Of a stretch of 64,000 bases of DNA, positions 16,009 through 25,600 are shown one piece after another. Position 1 is the stretch's first letter; each line of letters begins with the position of its first letter. The notes beneath the pieces are model-generated. The model did no database searches. It was not told where the DNA came from and worked only from the letters and a program-made list of their open reading frames with translations. The translations under genes and the position numbers were made by a program. This DNA is from Pseudomonas sp. CCC3.1 (lineage in GTDB: Bacteria; Pseudomonadota; Gammaproteobacteria; Pseudomonadales; Pseudomonadaceae), in contig NZ_CP133778.1 of NCBI RefSeq assembly GCF_034347405.1, positions 1,426,001 through 1,490,000 of the forward strand, in the 5' to 3' direction.

Positions 16009-16770
16009 ATGCCATTCCAAGTTATTGATAACCAAAGGCTTTATCGGCAGATCGCTGATCAGCTTCGGGCCTTGATCGACAGCGGTGAATTTCCGCCGGG
16101 CAGCCGCTTGCCAGCCGAGCGCGAGTTGGCCAAGTTGTTGGGCGTGAGCCGGGCGTCGGTGCGTGAAGCGATGATTGCGCTGGAAGTGATCGGTCTGGTG
16201 GACGTGCGCGTCGGCAACGGGGTGATCGTGTGTGAGCCGCCGGTGCAAACGGTCTCCAACGAACCCGTCATGGCCCAGGCCACACGCAACCAGTGGAAAG
16301 AACTGGACCCGGAGTTGGGCATTGAAGTGGATTTCAGCGCTGAGATTCCGCCGTTTGCGCTGCTTCAGGCCCGGCGTTTGATTGAGCCCGAAGCGGCCGC
16401 GCTGGCAGCGCTGAATGCCAGCGATGACGAATTGGCAGGCATTCGCGAGGCCTTCGAACGCAACGTGCAGGACAACCGCGAAGATTCACACACCCACCCC
16501 GGCGACCGTCTGTTTCATATCCGCATTGCTCAGGCCTCGGACAACCCGGCCTATGCACTGATGATTCAACATTTGTTGGGCCATCGTTACGGCAGCATGT
16601 TCCAGCGCCTGCAAAGCCACTACACCTCGGATGACATGCCGCACCGTTCCGAAGACGAGCACCGGCGCATCCTTCAAGCACTCGAACAACATGACCCGCA
16701 CGCGGCGCGTCAGGCGATGGCCGAGCACTTGGATGAGGTGATTCGCATCTTCAGTCGTAACGCTCAGTAA
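16009..16770 (+). CDS. FadR/GntR family transcriptional regulator of the fucose operon
   Basis: 253 residues from MPFQVIDNQRLYRQIADQL. An N-terminal GntR winged helix (about 8-75) contains LPAERELAKLLGVSRASVRE. It is followed by an FCD ligand domain (about 105-240) with Asp and His residues such as GDRLFHIRIAQ and HRSEDEHRRILQAL for metal/ligand binding. FCD regulators usually sense organic or sugar acids. I prefer the ATG at 16009 over a TTG at 15961, though neither has a strong ribosome binding site. It is divergent from the fucose operon, with two matching palindromes between. Confidence 0.9.
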   Translation: MPFQVIDNQRLYRQIADQLRALIDSGEFPPGSRLPAERELAKLLGVSRASVREAMIALEVIGLVDVRVGNGVIVCEPPVQTVSNEPVMAQATRNQWKELDPELGIEVDFSAEIPPFALLQARRLIEPEAAALAALNASDDELAGIREAFERNVQDNREDSHTHPGDRLFHIRIAQASDNPAYALMIQHLLGHRYGSMFQRLQSHYTSDDMPHRSEDEHRRILQALEQHDPHAARQAMAEHLDEVIRIFSRNAQ

Positions 16771-16776
16771 GGCGGG

Positions 16777-17031
16777 TTAATCCAGCCAGCACTCGGTCAC
16801 GCGGCGGTCGAGTTCTTCCAAGCCCGCCATGCCCAGCACCCGCGTGGTATTGAGGCCCCGCAAGTAGCCCCGAAGCTGGTGAGCCATGGCGTGCAGCTCA
16901 TCTTTCGGGGCGTCCTCATTGTGCAGCGTTTGTTCGTAGAGGCTCAGGTACTCGTTTACACGGTCGCGGTACTCAGGCAGTACCGCCTCGCGGATCAGAT
17001 CGAAGGTTCGCAATTTTTGATTTTTATTCAA
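16777..17031 (-). CDS. Small conserved-looking protein of unknown function
   Basis: I do not recognise this gene. From a TTG at 17031 (preceded by AGGGTGCCAC) it encodes 84 residues beginning with NKNQKLRTFDLIREAV, acidic and probably helical, ending LDRRVTECWLD. A frame opening at 17094 with ATG gives 105 residues but has a less convincing N-terminus. It is convergent with and only 6 bases from the FadR-type gene. No membrane segment or known motif is visible; the pattern of charged helices could suit a small cytoplasmic regulator or adaptor. Confidence 0.6.
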   Translation of the reverse strand: MNKNQKLRTFDLIREAVLPEYRDRVNEYLSLYEQTLHNEDAPKDELHAMAHQLRGYLRGLNTTRVLGMAGLEELDRRVTECWLD

Positions 17032-17120
17032 GTGGCACCCTGTGTGAGTGAACGGGCTGTTGTTTTGGTAACAGGCCGTTTCAATGTATCTCACGTCAGG
17101 TTGTGCTATCTATCCCCTTG

Positions 17121-18416
17121 CTACCAGGTGTAGGGCGTCAGCGCGGTCGGGTCGATGTTGTGGTCGACGGTGGCCATGGCACCTTTAAGCGGGCACAGCA
17201 CTCCGACGCTGGTTTTGCGGCAATCCTTGCTGCTGGCGAAGTCTTGCTTGAGCGGTATTTGCGCGCCGTTCAGTGGGGTCAGGTTACGGATCTGATCCAT
17301 CGACTGCGCTTCAAAGGCGATGCGCAAAAAGTATTCGCCGGTTTTGACTTCTTTGTAGCGTTCAAACTGCAACGTGCCCACGGGCGGAATATTGTTTTCG
17401 ATGTAGTCGCCGAGCTTCCAGCCAAAACCCAGCATCGTGCGCAGGTACGAAATGTTGGTGTCGTGGGCCACCAGCAGCATCAACGGCACATCCGGCGGTG
17501 AACCTGGCGCGGCGTTGTCGGCCAGTGCTGTGCCTTGTTTGAGTTGCAGCGAAATCTGATTCATCAACTCTGACGCGCCACGGCTGGCGATGTAGGGGAT
17601 GTCGTTGAGGAAGTCATATTTGGCTTTGGTCAGCACCATCAGGCTGGAGACCTCGGCGGCTGTGCGGGCATGCCCAAACGCGACTTTATCCAGCGGCAGA
17701 CCTTGGCTGTATTCGAGGCGGAACACTTCACCCATGTTGGCGCCTGCGCTCAGACCTTTGATCGAAAAACGGCCTTTGGCGTTTTCTTCGAGCGCCCAGG
17801 CGTGTTTGCCGTACGGACAGTCGGTGCCGGGCAGGCAGGCGACTGCTCGCAGGTGTTCTTCGTATGGTGCGTAGCGCTTTTGTGCCGCTTCGACACTGCC
17901 ACCCAGGGCCTGGAGAATTTGGGCGCGGGCTTTGTCTGGATCGAGTGCGGCAAAGGGCATTTCATTGGCCTGGAACAGCGCGTCCTGTTCGCCGCTGACA
18001 TAAGTCGGCTGTAAGCCACAGCCGGGGAACATACCGTCGAGCAGGGCTTGTGCGGTGGCTTTGGTACGTTGCAGGGGGCTGGCGTGGGCCAGCACTTGAT
18101 TGGCCTCCGGGCAACCTTGCGCAATCAACCCGGCGCTACGCAGCACTGCGCCCCGATAACGGCCCATTTCGACCGCGCCCGTGTAGCCATGGCCGGTCAG
18201 GTTGCCGAAGGGCACCAGCCAGGTCGGCCATTGGCGCTGGGTGACTTTGGTCAGCAGTTTTTCATTGGACGCTGTGGGTGGACGCACGCCGTGGCGGCTG
18301 ACCTGAACGACCTTGTCCAGCACGTAGCCATCGCGGGTTGGCGTCTGGGCAACGGCGGGCGGGCTGATCATGCTGACCAGCAGCAGACCGGTATAGAGCG
18401 GGGTCAACGTCTTCAT
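17121..18416 (-). CDS. Periplasmic histidine-type acid phosphatase (AppA/Agp-like)
   Basis: 431 residues. The N-terminal signal peptide MKTLTPLYTGLLLVSMISPP ends near AVAQ. The histidine phosphatase branch 2 motif VSRHGVRPP is near residue 38, and the proton-donor motif AHDTN is in the C-terminal half. Relatives are E. coli phytase AppA and glucose-1-phosphatase Agp; the HDTN rather than HDTT or HDAN form leaves the substrate open. It would release phosphate from phosphomonoesters in the periplasm. No phosphate-regulon box was identified upstream. Confidence 0.88.
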   Translation of the reverse strand: MKTLTPLYTGLLLVSMISPPAVAQTPTRDGYVLDKVVQVSRHGVRPPTASNEKLLTKVTQRQWPTWLVPFGNLTGHGYTGAVEMGRYRGAVLRSAGLIAQGCPEANQVLAHASPLQRTKATAQALLDGMFPGCGLQPTYVSGEQDALFQANEMPFAALDPDKARAQILQALGGSVEAAQKRYAPYEEHLRAVACLPGTDCPYGKHAWALEENAKGRFSIKGLSAGANMGEVFRLEYSQGLPLDKVAFGHARTAAEVSSLMVLTKAKYDFLNDIPYIASRGASELMNQISLQLKQGTALADNAAPGSPPDVPLMLLVAHDTNISYLRTMLGFGWKLGDYIENNIPPVGTLQFERYKEVKTGEYFLRIAFEAQSMDQIRNLTPLNGAQIPLKQDFASSKDCRKTSVGVLCPLKGAMATVDHNIDPTALTPYTW

Positions 18417-18546
18417 CGTTTTTCCTTTGGGCCTTGCAGGACACAGTGGGCGCTGAGTCTAGTCGGCAAAACCCGCCAGTGAGTGTCGTCTTTGGACATG
18501 CCGGGTTCTGCGCGAAAAAATACAATCGATCCTCTTGTTCCTCGTC

Positions 18547-18643
18547 GTCGCTGTCGAGGTACGAGGCTGCGATGGGTTGCGTAGCGACCCTGTTGTTGAA
18601 GGTCCTGTGGCCTTTATCGCAGCCTTCGTACCTCGACAGCGAC
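18547..18643. repeat. Inverted repeat (family D variant) between phosphatase and gamma-glutamyl ligase
   Basis: Arms GTCGCTGTCGAGGTACGAGG...CTGCGA (18547-18572) and the matching complement (18617-18643) enclose about 45 bases. It is related in its outer GTCGCTG and inner GGCTGCGA parts to the repeat at 50464-50573. It occupies most of the 343-base gap, which holds no gene that I can see. Confidence 0.85.
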
Positions 18644-18759
18644 TACAAGCGCTGTGGTTTTCTTCTGATTTATGCGCTGCTCGCTTGAATTCACGAACGG
18701 GGGGTGCGTATTTTGTGCGCATTGCCGTTCGCGGTTTGTACCCCAACAAGGAAAGCGTC

Positions 18760-20103
18760 ATGACGACCGATGGCCACGACTCACTCGCACAGCGATTGGC
18801 GGGCATTGATGAGATTGAATGTGTGACCCCGGATCTGAATGGCGTCCCGCGTGGCAAGGTAATGACCGCAGCAGGTTTTCTCGAAGGACGGCGCCTGCAA
18901 ATGGCCCGAGGCGTCATGCTGCAATGCATCATGGGTGGCTACCCTGAGGCCCGTTTCTACGGCAGCGACGACAGCGACCTCGCCTTGATTCCAGACCCTG
19001 CGCAGATCCACCGTTTGCCATGGAGCCAGACGCCACGGGCGCTGGCCATTTGCGACGCGGTTGAACTCACAGGCACCCACTCGCGCCTGTCGACCCGTGG
19101 CCAGTTGCAAGCAGTGATCGCCCGTTATGCCGCCCTTGGCCTGGCGCCGGTGGTGGCCACCGAACTTGAATTTTTTGTGTTTGCGGCCAACCCAGACCCG
19201 ACTCAACCGTTCCGCCCGCCGGTCGGGCTGGACGGTCGCCGCGAAGACGGCATGTCGGCGTTCAGCATCAGCTCCAATAACGGCCTGCGGCCGTTCTTTA
19301 ATGAGGTGTATGAGTGCATGGCCGCGCTGGGTTTGCCGCGTGACACCTTTATGCACGAGATGGGCGTCAGCCAGTTCGAGATCAACCTGCTGCATGGCGA
19401 TCCGCTGTTGTTGGCCGATCAGACCCTGCTGTTCAAACATCTGCTTAAAGAAGTCGCGCTCAAGCACGGCCTGACAGTGGTGTGCATGGCCAAGCCATTG
19501 GCGCACACGGCGGGCAGCTCGATGCACATTCACCAAAGCGTGGTCGACACGGGCAGCGGGCGTAACGTATTCAGCGATGAAGCGGGGCAACCCACGGCCA
19601 CCTTCCGCCACTTTATCGGTGGGCAACAGGCGTGCATGGCTGACTTCACGGCGCTGTTTGCACCCAACGTCAACTCGTATCAGCGTCTGTACCACCCGTT
19701 TGCATCACCGAACAACGCGTGTTGGTCGCTCGACAATCGCAGCGCCGGTTTGCGAATCCCGGCCAGCGCACCCGTCGCGCGACGGGTCGAAAACCGTTTG
19801 CCGGGCGCAGATGCCAACCCTTATCTGGCCATTGCGGCGAGCCTGGCCGCCGGTTTGCACGGCATCGAGCACCAGCTTGAACCCACCGCTGCCATTCAGG
19901 GTGTGTTCGAAGTGCCTGAAGCGTTGTCTCTGCCATGTACCTTGCATGCGGCCCTTGAGCGTCTCAAGCGCAGTGATTTAGCAAAGGAACTGTTCGGCCA
20001 TGAGTTCATCGAAGGATACATTGCGTCCAAGACCCTGGAGCTGACCAGCTTCCATGACGAAATAACCCCCTGGGAACGTCGCGTTCTGGCGACTCAGGCT
20101 TAA
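18760..20103 (+). CDS. Glutamine synthetase family protein (gamma-glutamylputrescine synthetase-like)
   Basis: 447 residues of the glutamine synthetase fold. The N-terminal beta-grasp part is followed by the catalytic domain with ATELEFFVF (metal Glu), EMGVSQFEINLLHGD, AGSSMHIHQS and RVENRLPGADANPYLAIAAS. GS-like enzymes of this length in Pseudomonas ligate glutamate to putrescine or other amines (PuuA/SpuI types). The ATG at 18760 follows AAGGAAA; the open frame reaches back to 18535 through the repeat and that part is not coding. The neighbours are not polyamine genes, so the amine substrate is unknown. Confidence 0.88.
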   Translation: MTTDGHDSLAQRLAGIDEIECVTPDLNGVPRGKVMTAAGFLEGRRLQMARGVMLQCIMGGYPEARFYGSDDSDLALIPDPAQIHRLPWSQTPRALAICDAVELTGTHSRLSTRGQLQAVIARYAALGLAPVVATELEFFVFAANPDPTQPFRPPVGLDGRREDGMSAFSISSNNGLRPFFNEVYECMAALGLPRDTFMHEMGVSQFEINLLHGDPLLLADQTLLFKHLLKEVALKHGLTVVCMAKPLAHTAGSSMHIHQSVVDTGSGRNVFSDEAGQPTATFRHFIGGQQACMADFTALFAPNVNSYQRLYHPFASPNNACWSLDNRSAGLRIPASAPVARRVENRLPGADANPYLAIAASLAAGLHGIEHQLEPTAAIQGVFEVPEALSLPCTLHAALERLKRSDLAKELFGHEFIEGYIASKTLELTSFHDEITPWERRVLATQA

Positions 20104-20198
20104 TTGTTGAGACGGGCAAATGCCGCCCTTTTGAACCTGTAACAGTTGGCGGCCTTGAGGTCGCTGATGGTCTGTACAAGGAGCCGCACGGAAAGCCA

Positions 20199-21548
20199 AT
20201 GCACCAAATCTGGAAGTCTTTTCGAGCGTTATATTTCGCCTCGCTGATGATGCTGATCGGCTCGGGTCTGTTGAGCACCTACCTCGCCTTGCGTCTGGCG
20301 GCTGACAATGTCGACGGGCTATGGATTGGTGCCCTGATGGCGGCCAACTACTGTGGTCTGGTACTGGGCGGCAAACTGGGGCACCGGCTCATTGCCCGGG
20401 TCGGCCACATACGGGCCTACGCGACCTGCGCCGGTATCGTCGGTGCCGCGGTGCTGTGCCACGGCCTGACCGACTGGCTACCGGTATGGCTGCTGCTGCG
20501 TCTGATCGTCGGCCTCGGCATGATGTGCCAGTACATGGTCATCGAGAGCTGGCTCAACGAGCAGGCCGACGCCAAACAGCGTGGCGTGGTGTTTAGCCTG
20601 TACATGATTGCTTCTTATCTGGGGCTGATGCTCGGGCAACTGATACTGGTCATCCACCCGGCTTTGGGGCTAGAACTGCTGATGCTGGTGGCCATGTGCT
20701 TTGCCCTGTGCCTGGTACCGGTCGCCATGACCCGACGCATCCACCCGGCGCCTTTGCGGCCTGCGCCGATGGACCCGAAATTCTTCATCAAGCGCGTCCC
20801 GCAGTCACTGATCGCCGTGATGGGCGCAGGCCTGCTGATTGGCTCGTTCTACGGCTTGGCACCGCTTTACGCATCGCAACAAGGGCTATCGACCGAACTG
20901 GTTGGTCTGTACATGGGGTGCTGCATCTTTGCCGGTTTAGTCTCGCAATGGCCGCTGGGCTGGTTGTCAGACCGCTATGACCGACCGCTGCTGATCCGCA
21001 TCTTCGCCCTGCTGCTGGGCGTGGCAGCCTTGCCGCTGGCAATCTTCCCTGAAGTGCCCGTCGAAGTCCTGTTCGTGGCTGGCTTCTTGTGCGCGCTGCT
21101 GCAATTTTGCATCTACCCGCTGGCCGTGGCCTTTGCCAACGACCACATCGAAAGCGAGCGCCGAGTCTCACTGACCGCCATGCTCCTCGTGACCTACGGC
21201 ATTGGCGCGAGCGTCGGACCGCTGTTGGCCGGGGTGCTGATGAAAGTACTGGGCAGCCAGATGCTCTATGCATTCTTCAGCGTTACCAGCCTGATACTCG
21301 TGTGGCGCATCCGCCCGAACGCCGTCACCAACCTGCACCAGGTCGACGACGCACCGCTGCACCACGTCGCCATGCCCGACAGCATGTCCAGCTCACCTCT
21401 GGTGGCAGCGCTTGATCCACGAGTGGACGAGCAAGTGGTGCAGGATCAGATGGTGGATGGGGTTGAAGTGGTGGGGGAGCCTGAGGTTGAGGTAGAGCCT
21501 GCGATAACGCCGGAAATGGGCGGGCCGGAACCGGACGTTAAGTCGTAG
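20199..21548 (+). CDS. MFS transporter, YcaD-like
   Basis: 449 residues. Twelve hydrophobic segments span roughly residues 8-380. GLWIGALMAANYCGLVLGGKLG and VGLGMMCQYMVIESWLNEQ match the YcaD/sugar-type MFS subgroup. The last 65 or so residues form a soluble acidic tail rich in Val, Glu and Pro (EVVGEPEVEVEPAITPEM), longer than usual. Substrate is unknown. It follows the GS-like gene by 95 bases on the same strand and could share its transcript. It borders the Rhs island. Confidence 0.86.
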   Translation: MHQIWKSFRALYFASLMMLIGSGLLSTYLALRLAADNVDGLWIGALMAANYCGLVLGGKLGHRLIARVGHIRAYATCAGIVGAAVLCHGLTDWLPVWLLLRLIVGLGMMCQYMVIESWLNEQADAKQRGVVFSLYMIASYLGLMLGQLILVIHPALGLELLMLVAMCFALCLVPVAMTRRIHPAPLRPAPMDPKFFIKRVPQSLIAVMGAGLLIGSFYGLAPLYASQQGLSTELVGLYMGCCIFAGLVSQWPLGWLSDRYDRPLLIRIFALLLGVAALPLAIFPEVPVEVLFVAGFLCALLQFCIYPLAVAFANDHIESERRVSLTAMLLVTYGIGASVGPLLAGVLMKVLGSQMLYAFFSVTSLILVWRIRPNAVTNLHQVDDAPLHHVAMPDSMSSSPLVAALDPRVDEQVVQDQMVDGVEVVGEPEVEVEPAITPEMGGPEPDVKS

Positions 21549-21584
21549 GGGCGACTAGGTGACTGTTATAAACGGTTTATTAGG

Positions 21585-21924
21585 CCGCGGTGGGTGCTGA
21601 GTTCTTGCGGGTGGTCGAGTTGGTCGAGTTGGTAGTGGTAGATCTGTGCGCGTTTGCCTTCGCCGTTTAGCAACGCTAACGGTTTGAAGGTGCTCGGGTC
21701 GTAGGTAGCTGCGGTAGTGGCTGACGTCGCGCATGCCTTTTTGTTGGGCGCTTTCGGCGATCAGGCGTTCGCCTTGTCAGATGAATTGGGTGGTGGTGCC
21801 GTCGACTTCTTTGGCGATGCGCCGGCCGACGGCGTCGTAGCGGTAGGCCACTTGGCTGCCGTCCGGCAGGGTGATGCCGATCAGCCGGTGTTGGCTGTCG
21901 TAGCGGTAGTTGCGGGTCGTTTTA
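21585..21924 (-). pseudogene. Decayed Rhs core fragment (C-terminal core region)
   Basis: Read leftward this matches the intact Rhs gene at 23341-23675 (RNYRYDSQHRLIGITLP through HYQLDHLGTPQEL). It contains a TGG-to-TGA change at 21777-21779 in the WQGERLIAE segment and a two-base loss near 21705, so it cannot be translated. It starts and ends abruptly with no toxin tip. This is a remnant of an older or displaced Rhs copy. Confidence 0.9.
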
Positions 21925-21944
21925 GCTAACGATATCTGAGTTAA

Positions 21945-22040
21945 GGAGCCCTATTGGCGTATGATTTGCGTCCACTTTCGAAGCGGTAGTCTGTGAGCTG
22001 TTCGCTATTGAGGTCGATGGCTTTGAGGACGCTGCCGCAA
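21945..22040 (-). pseudogene. Decayed Rhs YD-repeat fragment
   Basis: Encodes VLKAIDLNSEQLTDYRFESG, clearly related to ALKAIDLNGQRLTGHRYEAG of the intact Rhs (around 24110-24165). In the intact gene this lies about 435 bases before the segment matching the neighbouring fragment, so the remnant has an internal deletion. It is part of a small frame (21941-22162) that I do not consider a gene. Confidence 0.82.
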
Positions 22041-22252
22041 GCTCGAGATCCTAACAGAAGCACAGTGGTCAATCCTTCAGAATGGTTAATAACACGCCTC
22101 AAACATCTCGGTAAATGAAAGGTGCCAATATCTATTTTTAAAGAGCTGTACAGCCGTCGCATGTGTTTGCCTTTAATTTAGATGAACTATCCGTGCGGCA
22201 TATCTCATTAAGTGGCCAGCCAAGCTTAATGTTTCTCGCTGGCTAATTGCAT

Positions 22253-22651
22253 CTACACTTCAGTTGTGGAATTAATATATACCGACGGACCGCAAAGCAG
22301 GATGTGCTGAGCGGTGAACTCTATCAGCGAGTCTTTATTTGATAGTTGGACTATGTATGTGTTGCTGGGTTTACTTATAATTGCGACGAGGTTTTCCTTT
22401 GTAGGCACATTTTTAATGTGCAGGTTTTTTATATTTGAAATATTTATACCGATTCGACATGTATTGAATCCATTTTTTTTCCATTTCTCAGGAGGCATGT
22501 CTGGTAATTCAGTGATGTCAAACTCCAATATTACATTGGGTGTATTGTTGTCAATTGTTATTGCAAACAGCTGCACTACTCCAATTGCTACTGGTGCACT
22601 AAAAACCTTGTTAAAAAAAACACTCCCATCTAAATCATTCCAGTATTTCAT
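22253..22651 (-). CDS. Probable immunity protein for the Rhs toxin (Imm50-like)
   Basis: 132 residues, soluble and AT-rich in codon use compared with its neighbours. The middle part VILEFDITELPDMPPEKW followed by NTCRIGINISNIKNLHIK resembles, from memory, the Imm50 family found beside Rhs and other polymorphic toxins. Its ATG overlaps the Rhs stop codon by four bases (22648-22651), the normal arrangement for toxin-immunity pairs. It should bind and block the HNH-like tip in the cytoplasm, protecting the producer and its sisters. The family name is tentative; the immunity role rests mainly on position. Confidence 0.8.
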   Translation of the reverse strand: MKYWNDLDGSVFFNKVFSAPVAIGVVQLFAITIDNNTPNVILEFDITELPDMPPEKWKKNGFNTCRIGINISNIKNLHIKNVPTKENLVAIISKPSNTYIVQLSNKDSLIEFTAQHILLCGPSVYINSTTEV

Positions 22652-25600
22652 TTTTTGCCCTTGAAATAGAAGTGATCTCTTGTGCCTGGCACTTTACCTG
22701 TTCTACGGTTGCTGATCGGTCTTAAATTTAAGTGTGCTTTTTGATCGCCAATATTTTCAGGGGCGAAAAATTTATGGCCCGCACTATGGTCTTGGATAAT
22801 TATTTTTGAGCCATCGGCGCGAGTGAATTGATATTCTCTCGTTAATACGGGCTTGCCACTTTCATTAAAAATAGCGCCGTTATTTATGTCGGTCATCTTC
22901 ATGTATTTATACTGGATTGTTTTCCCTGTTTGGGGATCATATACAAAATCAGGCTGTTGTGTCCTGGGTATTCCCGCCTCAAGCTTAGCCTGCTTAAAAG
23001 CACCGTTTCGAGAGACCTCGGGAGGACTCAGTTCATTTGGCCGTTCACACGCTGGGGTATCTTTCCCACCGGGACACCTAGCACTCAACCCCAACGGATC
23101 CACCCACCCCGTGGGGTTGGGCACGTACTGGTAGCTGTTCAGTCCACCCGCCAGTTTGATCGGGTCGGGGGTCAGGTAGCGGCCGGTGTTGGGATTGTAG
23201 TAGCGATGGCGGTTGTAGTGTAGTCCGCTTTCTTCGTCGTAATACTGGCCCTGGAAGCGCAGCGGGTTGATGACGTCTGCAACGTCGAGTTTGTGTACGT
23301 TGCCGTAGGCGCGGTAGTGCGCCGACCAGACGATTCGGCCGGTGTGGGCAGTGAGTTCTTGCGGGGTGCCGAGGTGGTCGAGTTGGTAGTGGTAGATCTG
23401 TGCGTTTTTACCTTCGCCTTGTAGCAGGGCCAGGGGTTTGAAGGTGCCCGGCTCGTAGAGGTAGCTGCTGTAGTGGCTGAGGCCGTAGCGGCCTTTTTGT
23501 TGGGCGCTTTCGGCGATCAGGCGTTCGCCTTGCCAGATGAATTGGGTGGTGGTGCCGTCGACTTCTTTGGCGATGCGTCGGCCGAAGGGGTCGTAGCGGT
23601 AGGCCACTTGGCTGCCGTCCGGCAGGGTGATGCCGATCAGCCGGTGTTGGCTGTCGTAGCGGTAGTTGCGGGTCAGGCATTGGCCTGCGCCGCGTCGTTC
23701 CTGGCGGAGGTTGCCGTAGGCGTCGTAGTCAAAATGGCTGTCGCCTTGCATCAGCAGGCGGTTGCCTTTGATGTTGGCGTAGCTGCCGTGTCTGCGGACC
23801 TCAGTGCTTTGGTCGAGCAGGTTGCCCGCAGGGTCGTGGATGAAGTGTTCGGGGTGTTTGCCGCGCACTTCGGTCAGGCGGTCGAGTGGGTCGTAGGCGT
23901 AGCTTTTTTGCCCTTTGCGGCTGTCGCTGAGCAGGCTGAGGTTGCCGTTGGCGTCGTATCGGTAGTTGCGTCGGTACAGCGGGTCGGCGTCGATGTGGCC
24001 ACGGGCGTTCAGTTGGCTGACGGCGTGGTCTTGCAGTCGGCCTTGTTCATCGTATTGGTAGTGGCTGACCAGATGGCCTTGTTGGCGAATGGTTTCCAGA
24101 CCCGCTTCGTAGCGGTGGCCGGTGAGGCGCTGGCCGTTGAGGTCGATGGCTTTGAGGGCACCGCCTTTTTGGTAGTGGTAGTGCAGGCGGTTGCCGTCGG
24201 GCAGGCGGCAGTCGCTGAGTTGGCCGAGTGTGTCGTATTGGTAGCGCAGGGTGGCCCAGCCCTGATGTTCGCTGATGAGGCGGTCTTGCAGGTCGTATTC
24301 GTAGGCCAGTGGCCATTTATCATCATCGACGGCGGTGAGGCGGCCCAGGGTGTCGTAGGTGTAGGTGATTTCGCTGCCGTCTGGCAGGGTTTTGATCAGC
24401 AAGCGTCCGGCGGGGTCGCGTTGGTAGGTGGTTTTCAGGGCTTCGCTGTCGGGGTGGTCGGTGTCCGGGTAGTCGGTTTTTTCCAGCAGGTGGCCGTTGA
24501 GGTCGTAGGCGTAGGCGGTTTTGCGGCCGTCAAAACCGATTTCCTGCCGGATCAGGCCGTTGGGGTGGTACTCCAGCTGGTAGTGTTCGTGGCGTTCGTT
24601 TTCGATGCCGGTCAGCAGCAGGCGGGCGTTGTCGTAGCGGTAGTTGAGCTGGCTGCCGTCCGGGTTGATGCGGCGGCTGATCAGGTGCAGGTTGTCGGCG
24701 TATTCGTAGCGGGTGATGTGACCGCGTTCGTCGCGCTCGGCAGTGACTTTGCCGTAAGCGTTGTAGCTCCAGGCGCGGGTTTTGCCGCCGGGCAAGGTGG
24801 TTTGGATCAGGCGGCTGACAGCGTCCCATTGGTACTGGGTGATGGCGCCGCGTTCGTCCTGCTGGGTGATTTTGCGACCCTGGGCGTCGTAGCGGTAATG
24901 CCGTTGCGTGCCATCGGGCAGGGTTTCGTCGAGCAGTTGCCCGAGCGGGTTCCAGGTCAGGGTGTGCTGGCTGCCGTCCGGGTAATACAGGCCGCTCAGT
25001 TGGCCTTTGGCCGTGTATGTGTAGTGGGTGATGTTGCCGTCGGGGTCGGTCTGGCGGGTGATGTCACCTTGGGGGTTGTGTTCGTATTTCCAGCTCGCCA
25101 GGCCGCGTTGCACTTTGCGCACGTGGCCGTTGAAGTAGCTGTAGAACGTCGGTTCGGTCGCGGGTGGAATGAGTGCGGTGAGTTGCCCGGCTTCGTTGTA
25201 CTGGTATTCGGTGACGGCGCCGAGCGGGTCTTTTTCGGCGATCAGGCGGCCTTTTTCGTCGTAGGCTTTGTGGTGTTCGGCGCCGTCCGGGTCGGTTTGG
25301 CTGATCAGTCGGGCGTTGTCGTCGTGCACATACACCTGCTGGCTGCCGTCACGGTTTTTGACCGTGACCGAACCGTTGTCATCCCACTCGTAGGTGGCGT
25401 CCATCTGCCCGAAGTTGGCCCAGTGACGGGTGCAGCGCGCCTGTTTGCCCGCGTGTTGCCACGCCCAGTAAAACGCCGCGCCACCGGCCAGTTGCCGTTC
25501 TTGAATGACGTGTTCGGCGTCGTAGCGGTAATGCTCGGTTTCTTGCAGCGCATTGCTGGCGCTGATCAGTTGGCCGGCGTCGTTGTAGCGGTAGGTGACC

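Noticed and set aside
20103..20140. Weak hairpin GGGC...GCCC after the gamma-glutamyl ligase gene as terminator
   Set aside because: The stem is only four to five base pairs with a loop of about eight and the T-tract is short, so termination is not convincing.
22253..22651. Small plus-strand frame (22314-22664) opposite the immunity gene
   Set aside because: No ribosome binding site. The minus-strand gene has the coupled overlap with Rhs and a sensible soluble protein.
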